From Syntrophomonadaceae bacterium (GTDB taxonomy: Bacteria > Bacillota > Syntrophomonadia > Syntrophomonadales > Syntrophomonadaceae), in the NCBI GenBank assembly GCA_012840625.1, contig DUSB01000139.1, forward strand, positions 1 through 14,550: DNA of 14,550 bases, in the 5' to 3' direction. The notes beneath the pieces were generated by a model. That model did no database searches. It had not been told where the DNA came from and saw nothing but the letters and a program-made list of their open reading frames with translations. The position numbers were made by a program, and so were the translations under genes. Each line of letters opens with the position of its first letter. Position 1 is the first letter of the stretch. This document shows positions 6,398 to 13,772 of this stretch, piece after piece.

Positions 6398-7486
6398 TCA
6401 GGATTGGGATAGCAGCCGGGCCAGGATGAGGGCAAAAACGTCAACATTATCTTTAAATTTTATAAAAGGTGATTTGCCGGTTTCTTTTTGTATATCAACC
6501 CCATTTTTGTAGATATTAAAATCCAGTATCTTGTTCAAGCGTATGGTCTTATTTTGGGTGCGACCTATGAAAATAAGACGTTTATTGGTTAAATAGATGA
6601 TACCAGCATCAATATGGGTCAGTTCATCATCCGATAATGTTCTTACCCCCATATCGCCCATGCGCCAGTAGACACCTTTTACCACTTTGATTCGAACCGA
6701 TGGTCCACCGTATCTTACCCTGCGGGTAACCCGGCGGTATTCGTACCAGTCCGCCCGGGCAGTAAAATAGCAGACTTCGTTTTTTTGCAGCTTTATATCC
6801 ACGTCTATTGCAGGGATGTCCCCGTTTTCAATCAGCCAGAACAAGCGAAATTTCTGCAGTACCCTTTCCGTTTTGTCATCAAGCTGGGGTGTAATCCCCA
6901 GGTTGATGGCGATCTGCATCAATTCCTCTTCTTCATCCGGTGATAAGCGCTGATCAGATACCGCCTCATCCAGACAGGCCTGCAGATGATCCCGGGCTTT
7001 TTCTTGGTAAATCTCCCGGGCCAGTTCGTCTGGTAATTGCAAGCGCTTTTTCAGCTCCTGCAAAAACTGCTTTTCGTCTTCCTCCAGCTTACCATCTGCC
7101 AGTGCCTCGTCTACGGATTCATCAAAGATAATTTGTGCCACCTGATTATGAATCTTCTCTACGGTATGATCATTCAGCCCCAGTATTTGTTTAAGCCGTG
7201 CCAGGGCGTTTATTTCCTCTTCCGACAGGCTATGATCGCTAAAACAGTACCATAAATAATCCCGATAAAATCTCTGCAGTTGCCTGGGAAAGCGCTGCCA
7301 GATATCTACCCGGTAGCGCCGGCTGATATCCTCTATATCCTGCAGTGAAGTACTCATGATGCCTTCTGCCAAATGATTATTCAATTCAATTAAGGCATTT
7401 TCTTTAGGTGCAATTCGAAAAATCCTCTGGAAGACATTCGGCTTTTTTAAATGTTTTACTGAAAAAGGATAGCTTGCATCATTCAC
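6398..7486 (-). CDS. TerB-like helical domain protein with C-terminal PH/GRAM-like segment
   Basis: 362 residues, no signal peptide or membrane helix, so probably cytoplasmic. After a short basic N-terminus, residues about 60-205 are acidic helices repeating a TerB-like pattern three times: SLSEEEINALARLKQILGL, then DGKLEEDEKQFLQELKKR, then DQRLSPDEEEELMQIAINL. Each has an acidic D/S-x-x-L-x-x-E-E start typical of tellurite-resistance TerB/DjlA-type modules. Residues about 225-360 are beta-rich: basic RRVTRRVRYGG, then IYLTNKRLIFIGR, NKTIRLNKILDFNIY and SPFIKF, a PH/GRAM-like pattern common in bacterial stress proteins. Start is GTG 7486 with GGGGGAGG 7 nt upstream. No functional partner is adjacent. 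TerB modules occur in membrane-associated stress and defence complexes, but nothing here shows that role. Exact function unknown. Confidence 0.82.
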   Translation of the reverse strand: MNDASYPFSVKHLKKPNVFQRIFRIAPKENALIELNNHLAEGIMSTSLQDIEDISRRYRVDIWQRFPRQLQRFYRDYLWYCFSDHSLSEEEINALARLKQILGLNDHTVEKIHNQVAQIIFDESVDEALADGKLEEDEKQFLQELKKRLQLPDELAREIYQEKARDHLQACLDEAVSDQRLSPDEEEELMQIAINLGITPQLDDKTERVLQKFRLFWLIENGDIPAIDVDIKLQKNEVCYFTARADWYEYRRVTRRVRYGGPSVRIKVVKGVYWRMGDMGVRTLSDDELTHIDAGIIYLTNKRLIFIGRTQNKTIRLNKILDFNIYKNGVDIQKETGKSPFIKFKDNVDVFALILARLLSQS

Positions 7487-7542
7487 AAAAAAACCTCCCC
7501 CGCAATAAAAAACCAGCCCTCACTATGAGAAACATTATGCAT

Positions 7543-7572
7543 TTTATACTCCAATCCCTCTTTTCCACGCAA
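7543..7572 (-). promoter_or_regulatory. Candidate sigma-A promoter for the TerB-like gene
   Basis: On the minus strand TTGCGT (7572-7567), an 18-bp spacer and TATAAA (7548-7543), with a predicted start near 7536, give a leader of about 50 nt to GTG 7486. A CATAAT (7540-7535 region) just downstream is an alternative -10. Confidence 0.35.
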
Positions 7573-7588
7573 CTGCAATTCGGAGACG

Positions 7589-7657
7589 GTGAGACGTGGG
7601 GACGGTCCTTCTGACTCATTGTTTTAAAGGCTAAATTGGACCGTCTCCATGTCTCAC
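7589..7657. repeat. REP-like imperfect inverted repeat
   Basis: Left arm 7589-7608 (GTGAGACGTGGGGACGGTCC) and right arm 7638-7657 are complementary over 20 bp with two differences, both of which become G-U pairs in RNA if read from the left arm. The spacer is 29 nt. A second partial copy of the core (GGAGACGGT, 7582-7590) abuts the left arm. GTGAGAC/GGGGACGG palindromes like this recur in clostridial genomes and resemble elements mobilised by REP-associated tyrosine transposases (from memory, not checked). No transposase gene is present here. Confidence 0.6.
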
Positions 7658-7793
7658 ATGTCTTACCGCTGCTGCACCCACCACTTTCCGGCCTGTCTTC
7701 ATCCTTTTCCTATTTTATCAAGTTTAAACTTCTCCTGCGATGGATTAAAATTATTGGTGGTATATCGCTATTATTTGCAGAAATAGGCCTTTT

Positions 7794-7823
7794 TTGTGCT
7801 TATATATCCATATTCTTTATAAT
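7794..7823 (+). promoter_or_regulatory. Candidate sigma-A promoter of the opp operon
   Basis: A perfect TATAAT at 7818-7823 has TTGTGC (7794-7799) 18 bp upstream. The predicted start near 7830 gives a short leader before the ribosome site at 7840-7845. The -35 matches only in TTG. The rest of 7658-7793 shows no gene or other signal. Confidence 0.5.
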
Positions 7824-7853
7824 TTATTAAACTTTACCAGGGAGGCAGCAGCT

Positions 7854-8774
7854 ATGTTTCGTTATGTCGCCAAGCGAATTGGGGCATCTCTTTTTACCCT
7901 CTGGGTTATTGTCACCATTACTTTTATCATCATGCATTCTATTCCCGGAGACCCCCTAACCAGGGACAAACAGCTTCCAGAAGCCATTCGGGAAAGTATT
8001 GAAGAGCAATATCACCTCAATGACCCGCTATGGAAACAATATGCCTATTATTTTCAGGGTCTGGCCCATGGAGAAATGGGGCCTTCCATGAAATATGAAG
8101 GGGTAACGGTTAACGAGATCATTGCCCAGGGTTTCCCGGTATCCGCTCAGCTGGGCCTGGCAGCCTTATTGCTGATGCTGCTGGTGGGGATTCCCGCCGG
8201 GGTTATCTCGGCACTGCGTCAAAATCAATGGCAGGATCATGCAGCTATGTTTTTTGCCACCCTGGGGGTGGCGATTCCGAACTTTGTACTGGCTACCCTG
8301 TTGATTTATGTTTTTGGGGTAAAACTGGAGCTATTGCCTACTTCGCGATGGGTTTCCTGGCAAAGCGTAATTCTACCGGCAGTGGCTTTGGCTATGTATC
8401 CCACCGCTTATATCGCCCGGCTCACCCGCTCCAGTATGGTGGAAGTACTGGGACAGGATTATATACGTGCTGCCTGGGCCAAGGGATTATCCCGGCGTAC
8501 CGTATTATATAAACACGCTCTGCGTAATGCGCTGGTTCCTATTATTACTTATTTAGGACCGCTGATTGCCGGACTTTTGACTGGATCTTTTGTAATCGAG
8601 AAGATATTTGCCATACCAGGATTGGGGCAGCAGTTTGTACTGTCTATCAGCAACCGGGATTATACCACTATTCTGGGGGTAACCATCTTTTTTGCTGCGT
8701 TTCTAATTTTTATGAATCTGGTGGTAGATCTGCTTTATGGGGTTATCGATCCCCGGATTCATCTGGAGAAATAG
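7854..8774 (+). CDS. oppB: Peptide ABC transporter permease OppB/DppB
   Basis: First membrane subunit of an oligopeptide/dipeptide importer, 306 residues from ATG 7854, the usual OppB length. An upstream in-frame ATG (7794) would add 20 residues and lies in the promoter; GGGAGG (7840-7845), 8 nt before 7854, decides for the shorter form. The N-terminus FRYVAKRIGASLFTLWVIV leads into the first membrane helix and the typical MHSIPGDP. About five further helices follow. The cytoplasmic EAA loop that docks on the ATPases is AAWAKGLSRRTVLYKHALRN (about residues 205-224). The C-terminal VIEKIFAIPGLGQ and NRDYTTILG are family hallmarks. Forms a heterodimer with OppC encoded 15 nt downstream. Confidence 0.96.
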   Translation: MFRYVAKRIGASLFTLWVIVTITFIIMHSIPGDPLTRDKQLPEAIRESIEEQYHLNDPLWKQYAYYFQGLAHGEMGPSMKYEGVTVNEIIAQGFPVSAQLGLAALLLMLLVGIPAGVISALRQNQWQDHAAMFFATLGVAIPNFVLATLLIYVFGVKLELLPTSRWVSWQSVILPAVALAMYPTAYIARLTRSSMVEVLGQDYIRAAWAKGLSRRTVLYKHALRNALVPIITYLGPLIAGLLTGSFVIEKIFAIPGLGQQFVLSISNRDYTTILGVTIFFAAFLIFMNLVVDLLYGVIDPRIHLEK

Positions 8775-8792
8775 GGAGGTTTAAGAACTTTG
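8773..8792 (+). promoter_or_regulatory. Ribosome site supporting a TTG start of oppC
   Basis: AGGGAGGT (8773-8780) overlaps the oppB stop codon and sits 9 nt before TTG 8790. A second TTG follows immediately (8793). The frame has no ATG before the conserved region, so a TTG start is required. Confidence 0.7.
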
Positions 8793-9719
8793 TTGCCAAT
8801 AGATCAAAGCATCAGCCCGGAACGCTTTGCCCCCCTCCGGGTAGAGGAAAAGGAAAACAATATACTGGTGCGGCCGGGGATATCCTACTGGCAGGATGTA
8901 TGGCGCCGCTTCAAGGAAAATAAACTGGCCATGCTGGGCTTGTTTACCATCATCGCTATCACCCTGCTGGCTATTTTCGGACCGCTTCTTTCTCCCTATT
9001 CTTATTCCCAGCAGTTCATGGATTTTCAGGGAGTAGGTCCCTGCCGTCAGTTCTGGTTTGGAACCGATACCCTGGGACGTGATGTACTGGTACGTGTGCT
9101 TTATGGAGCCCGTATTTCACTGGCGGTGGGCTTTGTCGCCAGCTTTATTAACCTGGTGGTGGGCGTTATCTATGGTGGCATCGCAGGGCTGGCTGGAGGC
9201 CGGGTGGATGCTGTTATGATGCGTATCGTCGACATTTTTTACTCCATTCCCCTGGTGTTGACAGTCATTTTGTTAATGGTCTTGATGGGACCAGGATTAA
9301 AGAGTATCTTTATTGCCCTGGGCTTGGTGTACTGGGTAGATATGGCCCGTATCGTCCGGGCTCAGGTGCTTTCCCTGAAGGAACAGGATTTTATTATGGC
9401 CGCACGGGCCATGGGAGCCGATACCCGGCGCATTTTATTTCGGCATCTGCTTCCTAACTGCATGGGGCCAATTATCGTAACCGTAACCATGTGCATCCCG
9501 GCAGCGATTTTCACCGAAGCTTTTCTGAGTTTTATTGGTCTGGGTGTTTCAGCGCCAGCCGCCAGCTGGGGCATGCTAACTTCAGATGCAGTGGCGGGTA
9601 TTCGCTCTTATCCGCATATGCTCTTTTTCCCGGCTATAGCCATTGCAGTAACCATGCTGGCCTTTAACTTTCTTGGTGATGGGCTGCGTGATGCCCTTGA
9701 TCCACAGCTGCGAAAGTAG
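8790..9719 (+). CDS. oppC: Peptide ABC transporter permease OppC/DppC
   Basis: Second membrane subunit, 309 residues. A cytoplasmic N-terminal stretch ends with DVWRRFKENKLAMLGLF, which leads into helix 1 (about 46-68). The post-helix segment FGTDTLGRDVLVRVLYGARI is the OppC hallmark. Further helices follow, and the EAA loop AARAMGADTRRILFRHLLPN (about residues 204-223) contacts the ATPase. The C-terminal AAIFTEAFLSFIGLG, SWGMLTSDA and FNFLGDGLRDALDP are typical. The rare TTG start may lower its translation relative to neighbours, though coupling to oppB is likely. Ends 9 nt before oppD. Confidence 0.96.
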   Translation: MLPIDQSISPERFAPLRVEEKENNILVRPGISYWQDVWRRFKENKLAMLGLFTIIAITLLAIFGPLLSPYSYSQQFMDFQGVGPCRQFWFGTDTLGRDVLVRVLYGARISLAVGFVASFINLVVGVIYGGIAGLAGGRVDAVMMRIVDIFYSIPLVLTVILLMVLMGPGLKSIFIALGLVYWVDMARIVRAQVLSLKEQDFIMAARAMGADTRRILFRHLLPNCMGPIIVTVTMCIPAAIFTEAFLSFIGLGVSAPAASWGMLTSDAVAGIRSYPHMLFFPAIAIAVTMLAFNFLGDGLRDALDPQLRK

Positions 9720-9728
9720 GGATTAGTT

Positions 9729-10733
9729 ATGACTTTGTTAGAAATAGAAAATTTATATCTATCCTTTTATACCTATGCCGGAGAAGTTCAGGCTTTACGC
9801 GGTATAAACTTTCAGGTGAACTATGGCGAAGCCATCGGCATTGTAGGTGAATCTGGCAGTGGTAAGAGTGTAAGCTCCTTATCCATTATGGGGCTGCTGC
9901 CGCCGGCTGGAAAAATAAAGTCCGGCCGCATTGCTTTTGAAGGACGGGATCTGCTTACCCTATCTGAAAAGGAAATGCAGCAGATTCGCGGTAATGAAAT
10001 CAGTATGATCTTTCAGGATCCTATGACCTCATTAAACCCAGTTTATACAGTGGGGGATCAGATTATGGAACCGTTGATGCTGCACCAGCGGCTTTCTCGT
10101 GCTGATGCAGCCCGCAAGGCAGTAGAAATGCTGACTTTAACCGGCATGCCTGATCCAGAAAGGCGTTTCAGTCAGTACCCGCATGAATTCAGCGGGGGAA
10201 TGCGGCAGCGGGCTATGATTGCTATGGCTTTAAGCTGCAGACCCAAACTGCTTATAGCCGATGAGCCTACTACCGCACTGGATGTAACCATACAGGCACA
10301 GATCCTCCACTTGATGAAGGATCTGAAAAATCATTTCAATACATCCATTATCATGATTACTCATGACCTGGGAGTGGTAGCAGAATTGTGCAGTCGCATC
10401 CTGGTTATGTACGGCGGGACCATTGTGGAAGAAGGTTCAGCAGAGGATATTTTCTATCGTCCTGCTCATCCATATACCCGTGGACTTTTGCGTTCCATAC
10501 CCGACATTAGAAAAGCAGATAAAGAGGCACTACTTCCAATTGATGGGCAGCCGCCGGATCTTCTGCTGCCGCCTCCTGGTTGTCCTTTTTGGCCTCGCTG
10601 CCAGCATGCCATGCGCATCTGTGCGGAAGAAAGGCCTGGATATCACGAACTTGATACTGGTCATCGTGCCGCCTGCTGGCTTCTGCATCCTTCAGCCTCT
10701 CACATAGAAGGAGGGCAAATTATTTATGAATGA
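9729..10733 (+). CDS. oppD: Peptide ABC transporter ATP-binding protein OppD/DppD
   Basis: 334 residues. ATPase motifs: Walker A GESGSGKS (40-47), Q-loop [14 protein letters not shown], signature SGGMRQR (155-161), Walker [13 protein letters not shown] (174-185) and the switch His in [10 protein letters not shown]. The C-terminal oligopeptide-transporter extension includes HPYTRGLL and four cysteines spaced C-x5-C-x6-C-x17-C, beginning CPFWPRC. Recent structures of mycobacterial peptide importers place an iron-sulfur cluster in this extension (recalled, not checked). The ribosome site is weak (TAGGGA), suggesting coupling with oppC. Overlaps oppF by 8 nt. Confidence 0.96.
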   Translation: MTLLEIENLYLSFYTYAGEVQALRGINFQVNYGEAIGIVGESGSGKSVSSLSIMGLLPPAGKIKSGRIAFEGRDLLTLSEKEMQQIRGNEISMIFQDPMTSLNPVYTVGDQIMEPLMLHQRLSRADAARKAVEMLTLTGMPDPERRFSQYPHEFSGGMRQRAMIAMALSCRPKLLIADEPTTALDVTIQAQILHLMKDLKNHFNTSIIMITHDLGVVAELCSRILVMYGGTIVEEGSAEDIFYRPAHPYTRGLLRSIPDIRKADKEALLPIDGQPPDLLLPPPGCPFWPRCQHAMRICAEERPGYHELDTGHRAACWLLHPSASHIEGGQIIYE

Positions 10734-11709
10734 GATTATAAATCTAGTAAAAGTGGCAAACTTAAAGAAGCACTTCCTTACCGATTCCGGTAAGCGGGGT
10801 GGTAAACAGCAGATGTTAAAAGCGGTCGATGATATCAGTTTTAACGTCTTCAAAGGTGAAACCCTGGGACTGGTTGGCGAAAGCGGCTGTGGGAAAACCA
10901 CGCTGGGGCGAACAGTGATCAGGCTTTATGAACCAAGCAATGGTCAGATTTTTTTCGATGGTATTGACATCAGTCACCTATCGGAAAAGGAATTACGCCC
11001 CTTACGTCGACGTATGCAGATGATCTTTCAGGATCCTTATGCATCGTTGAATGCCCGCATGACCGTGGGAGATATTATTGGTGAACCCCTGGATATTCAT
11101 CAATTGGCCAGAGGTAAACAACGGCGCGAACGTATCGAGGAGCTATTGACTCGGGTGGGGTTGGACAGCGAGCATATCAATCGCTATCCTCATGAATTCA
11201 GCGGCGGACAGCGCCAGCGCATTGGCATTGCCCGTGCTCTGGCCGTCAACCCGGAGTTTGTAGTTTGTGATGAACCCATTTCTGCTCTGGATGTATCCAT
11301 ACAGGCACAGGTGATCAATCTTCTGGAAGAATTGCAGCAGGAGCTGGGGCTTACCTATCTGTTCATTGCCCATGATCTGGCTATGGTTAGACATATCTCA
11401 CACCGGGTGGGAGTCATGTATCTGGGACAGCTGGTAGAAATCGCTGCCAGTGAGGAGCTGTACCGAAATCCTGTACACCCTTATACACAACTGCTGCTTT
11501 CAGCTATTCCGATTCCCGATCCTGATGCAGCTGGTAAAGCAGACACGATCCCTGCAGGCGAAATTCCCAGTCCAGTTGATCCTCCTTCAGGCTGTCGTTT
11601 TCGCACTCGCTGCCGCTATGCCAGGGATATCTGCAGTGAAATCAGTCCTCCCCTGGTGGATTTTGCACCAGGTCATCAGGTAGCCTGTCACCGCGCCGGA
11701 GAGTTTTAG
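10726..11709 (+). CDS. oppF: Peptide ABC transporter ATP-binding protein OppF/DppF
   Basis: 327 residues; pairs with OppD to drive import. Walker A GESGCGKT (51-58), Q-loop [14 protein letters not shown], signature SGGQRQR (159-165), Walker [12 protein letters not shown] (D182, E183) and switch His in [10 protein letters not shown]. The C-terminal extension has HPYTQLLL and the same C-x5-C-x6-C-x17-C cysteine set as OppD. AAGGAGGG inside the end of oppD lies 11 nt before the ATG, and the 8-nt overlap suggests translational coupling and equal amounts of the two subunits. Confidence 0.96.
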   Translation: MNEIINLVKVANLKKHFLTDSGKRGGKQQMLKAVDDISFNVFKGETLGLVGESGCGKTTLGRTVIRLYEPSNGQIFFDGIDISHLSEKELRPLRRRMQMIFQDPYASLNARMTVGDIIGEPLDIHQLARGKQRRERIEELLTRVGLDSEHINRYPHEFSGGQRQRIGIARALAVNPEFVVCDEPISALDVSIQAQVINLLEELQQELGLTYLFIAHDLAMVRHISHRVGVMYLGQLVEIAASEELYRNPVHPYTQLLLSAIPIPDPDAAGKADTIPAGEIPSPVDPPSGCRFRTRCRYARDICSEISPPLVDFAPGHQVACHRAGEF

Positions 11710-11782
11710 AGTTAGCAAAAACTACCGCATATCATGACCGCTCCAGGAAAGTTCAGAGTCATAATAACAAAGGAGGCAGAAT

Positions 11783-13417
11783 ATGAAAAAGCGCTTTATT
11801 GTCGGCCTGCTCATCCTATCCTTATTTTCAACCCTGGTTTGCGGATGCGGTCAACCCCAGCAGGAAAAAAACCCTGCTGCAGATGCAGGCAAAGACAAAG
11901 TAGTTCGTTATAATCATGGACAGGAACCAGAGACCATTGATCCTGCACTGAACACTTCCACTGATGGAGGAACCATTGCTGCCGCTGTTTTCGAAGGATT
12001 AACTGCAGTAGATATGAATGACGAAATAATTCCCGGGGTTGCAGAAAGCTGGGATGTTACTGATGATCGTAAAACCTATACTTTCCATCTGCGCAAGGAT
12101 GCCAAGTGGTCAGACGGCCAGCCTGTAACCGCCCAAGACTTTGCCTATGCATGGCAGCGAGCCCTGGATCCCAATACCAAAGCAGAATATGCTTATCAGC
12201 TGTTCTATATTCAGCAAGCAGAGGAATTTAACGCCGGTCAGGCTAAAGCAGAAGATCTGGGGATCAAAGTGGTGGATGATTATACCCTGGAAGTACGCTT
12301 AAACGCACCTACCCCTTATTTCTTACGCTTAACCTCCTTCCCAACCCTGATGCCGGTGCGACAGGATGTCATTGAAAAAAATGGCGATAAGTGGGCACGA
12401 AAAGTCGAAACGTATATTGGTAATGGTCCCTTTAAAGCCACTGAATGGGTCAGTAAAGATCACTTGAAATTGGTTAAGAATGATCAATACTGGGATAAAA
12501 ACCGGGTAAAAATCGATGGGATTATGATCACCTTTATTGGCGATGAAAGTACTATGCTTTCCTCTTATGAGGCTGGAGAATTAGATGTTATTGACAGTGT
12601 TCCGTTAACAGAAGTGGATCGTTTGAAAAAAGAGTCCAAGGATTTTAAAATGATTCCTCTGGCAGGAACTTACTATTATGCTTTCAACACACAGAAAGCA
12701 CCCTTTGATAATGTGAAAGTTAGAAAAGCCTTTGCCCTGGCAGTTGACCGCACTGTAATTGTAGATAAAATTAGAAAATCAGGTACTCCGGCCACTGCTT
12801 TTGTACCACCTGGAGTACCCGACGCTACACCCGGTAAAGATTTCCGCAGCAACGGCGGCGATTTTTTCCCGGTTAAAGCAGATACCGCACAGGCTAAAAA
12901 GCTGCTGGCTGAAGCCGGTTATCCAGATGGCAAGGGATTCCCGGATGTAAGCCTGATCTACAATAGCACGGAAGAACACAAGATCATTGCTGAAGCGGTA
13001 CTGGAGATGTGGAAAAGCAACCTGGGCATCAGCAACATTAAACTATCGAATATGGAATGGGGGGTCTTTATTCCCACCCGTCAAAAAGGAGATTTCCAGA
13101 TAGCACGAGATGGCTGGATTGGCGATTATAATGATCCTATGACCTTTATCGATCTATTTACCACCGGCAACGGCAACAATGACCCGCAGTGGTCAAATGC
13201 TCAATTTGATCAGCTGGTGAAAAAAGCACGCTTGGCTACTGACGAGAAGGAACGAATGGCCATTTTACATGAAGCTGAAAAACTGTTCCTCGATGAAGCG
13301 ATTATGTGCCCTATTTATTTCTATACTCAAAACACGATGATAAAACCCTATATTAAAAACCTGCATGTATCTCCCCTGGGATTAACCTACTTCGATCGGG
13401 TAGAGATTACGAAATAA
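11783..13417 (+). CDS. oppA: Peptide-binding lipoprotein OppA (SBP_bac_5 family)
   Basis: Extracellular solute receptor of the transporter, 544 residues, as long as E. coli OppA (543). Signal peptide MKKRFIVGLLILSLFSTLV, then lipobox V19-C20-G21-C22: C22 is the likely lipidated residue, and the Cys at -2 is unusual. Family marks follow: EPETIDPALN, FEGLTAVD, PGVAESWDV, FHLRKDAKWSDGQPVTAQDF, YIGNGPF, VRKAFALAVDR and RDGWIGDYNDPMTFIDLF. The WIGDYNDP region is typical of oligopeptide rather than nickel or heme receptors. AAAGGAGG lies 6 nt before the ATG. Its 73-bp gap from oppF leaves room for processing or a minor promoter (a lone CATAAT at about 11760), which would fit the receptor being needed in excess; I see no convincing -35. 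Confidence 0.96.
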   Translation: MKKRFIVGLLILSLFSTLVCGCGQPQQEKNPAADAGKDKVVRYNHGQEPETIDPALNTSTDGGTIAAAVFEGLTAVDMNDEIIPGVAESWDVTDDRKTYTFHLRKDAKWSDGQPVTAQDFAYAWQRALDPNTKAEYAYQLFYIQQAEEFNAGQAKAEDLGIKVVDDYTLEVRLNAPTPYFLRLTSFPTLMPVRQDVIEKNGDKWARKVETYIGNGPFKATEWVSKDHLKLVKNDQYWDKNRVKIDGIMITFIGDESTMLSSYEAGELDVIDSVPLTEVDRLKKESKDFKMIPLAGTYYYAFNTQKAPFDNVKVRKAFALAVDRTVIVDKIRKSGTPATAFVPPGVPDATPGKDFRSNGGDFFPVKADTAQAKKLLAEAGYPDGKGFPDVSLIYNSTEEHKIIAEAVLEMWKSNLGISNIKLSNMEWGVFIPTRQKGDFQIARDGWIGDYNDPMTFIDLFTTGNGNNDPQWSNAQFDQLVKKARLATDEKERMAILHEAEKLFLDEAIMCPIYFYTQNTMIKPYIKNLHVSPLGLTYFDRVEITK

Positions 13418-13425
13418 GTACTTTG

Positions 13426-13463
13426 AAAAGGAGCTGCGGTTGCGCATCGCACTCCTTTTTTTA
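13426..13463 (+). terminator. Rho-independent terminator of the opp operon
   Basis: AAAAGGAG (13426-13433), an unpaired C, TGCG, a loop, CGCA, then CTCCTTTT (13452-13459) continuing into a T-run. The two-part stem is 12 bp. It begins 8 nt after the oppA stop. Confidence 0.9.
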
Positions 13464-13663
13464 TGGATTTTTATAAATAGCCAGACCCGGCATTTCTTTG
13501 CTTCACAAGCCAGACCAGAGACCAAGAAATCCCTTCCAGAAATATATCCCCTCATGACCCCTGATTATTTACATCAATCATCGCTTTATTCACGACAAGC
13601 GATTGCAGCCTTCTTATTCATGTTTCGCGCCTCTTCTCTTAAAATAGAGTTTTATCTCATATG
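13464..13663. other. Intergenic stretch with nothing identifiable
   Basis: AT-rich sequence between the opp terminator and the promoter region of the next gene. A 77-codon frame crossing it (13440-13673) starts with TTG inside the terminator, lacks a ribosome site and has no family resemblance, so I do not call it. Confidence 0.4.
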
Positions 13664-13686
13664 TTGTTTATGATTTGTACTATTGT

Positions 13687-13728
13687 ATGCTAGAATATTT
13701 ATACTAGTAAATTCAAAATATCTAGCAT
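13687..13728. repeat. 13-bp inverted repeat overlapping a candidate extended -10
   Basis: Left arm ATGCTAGAATATTT (13687-13700) and right arm AAATATCTAGCAT (13716-13728) pair over 13 bp with one bulged A, around a 15-nt spacer. TGC-TAGAAT (13688-13696) inside the left arm looks like an extended -10 for the gene at 13773, with only a poor -35 (TTATGA, 13668-13673). The dyad therefore lies where an operator would block this promoter. As RNA it would be a weak AT-rich hairpin. Confidence 0.5.
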
Positions 13729-13772
13729 CCTTGGTTTTGTCAGCCAATGATGTATACAAAGAGGGGTTGCAA

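Noticed and set aside
7741..7790. Sigma-54-like TGGTATATCGCTATTATTTGCA before the opp operon
   Set aside because: The GG to GC distance is 16 nt rather than the obligatory 10, so it cannot be a sigma-54 promoter.
7636..7830. 64-codon hydrophobic plus-strand frame
   Set aside because: It starts with TTG inside the REP-like right arm, has no ribosome site and runs over the opp promoter.
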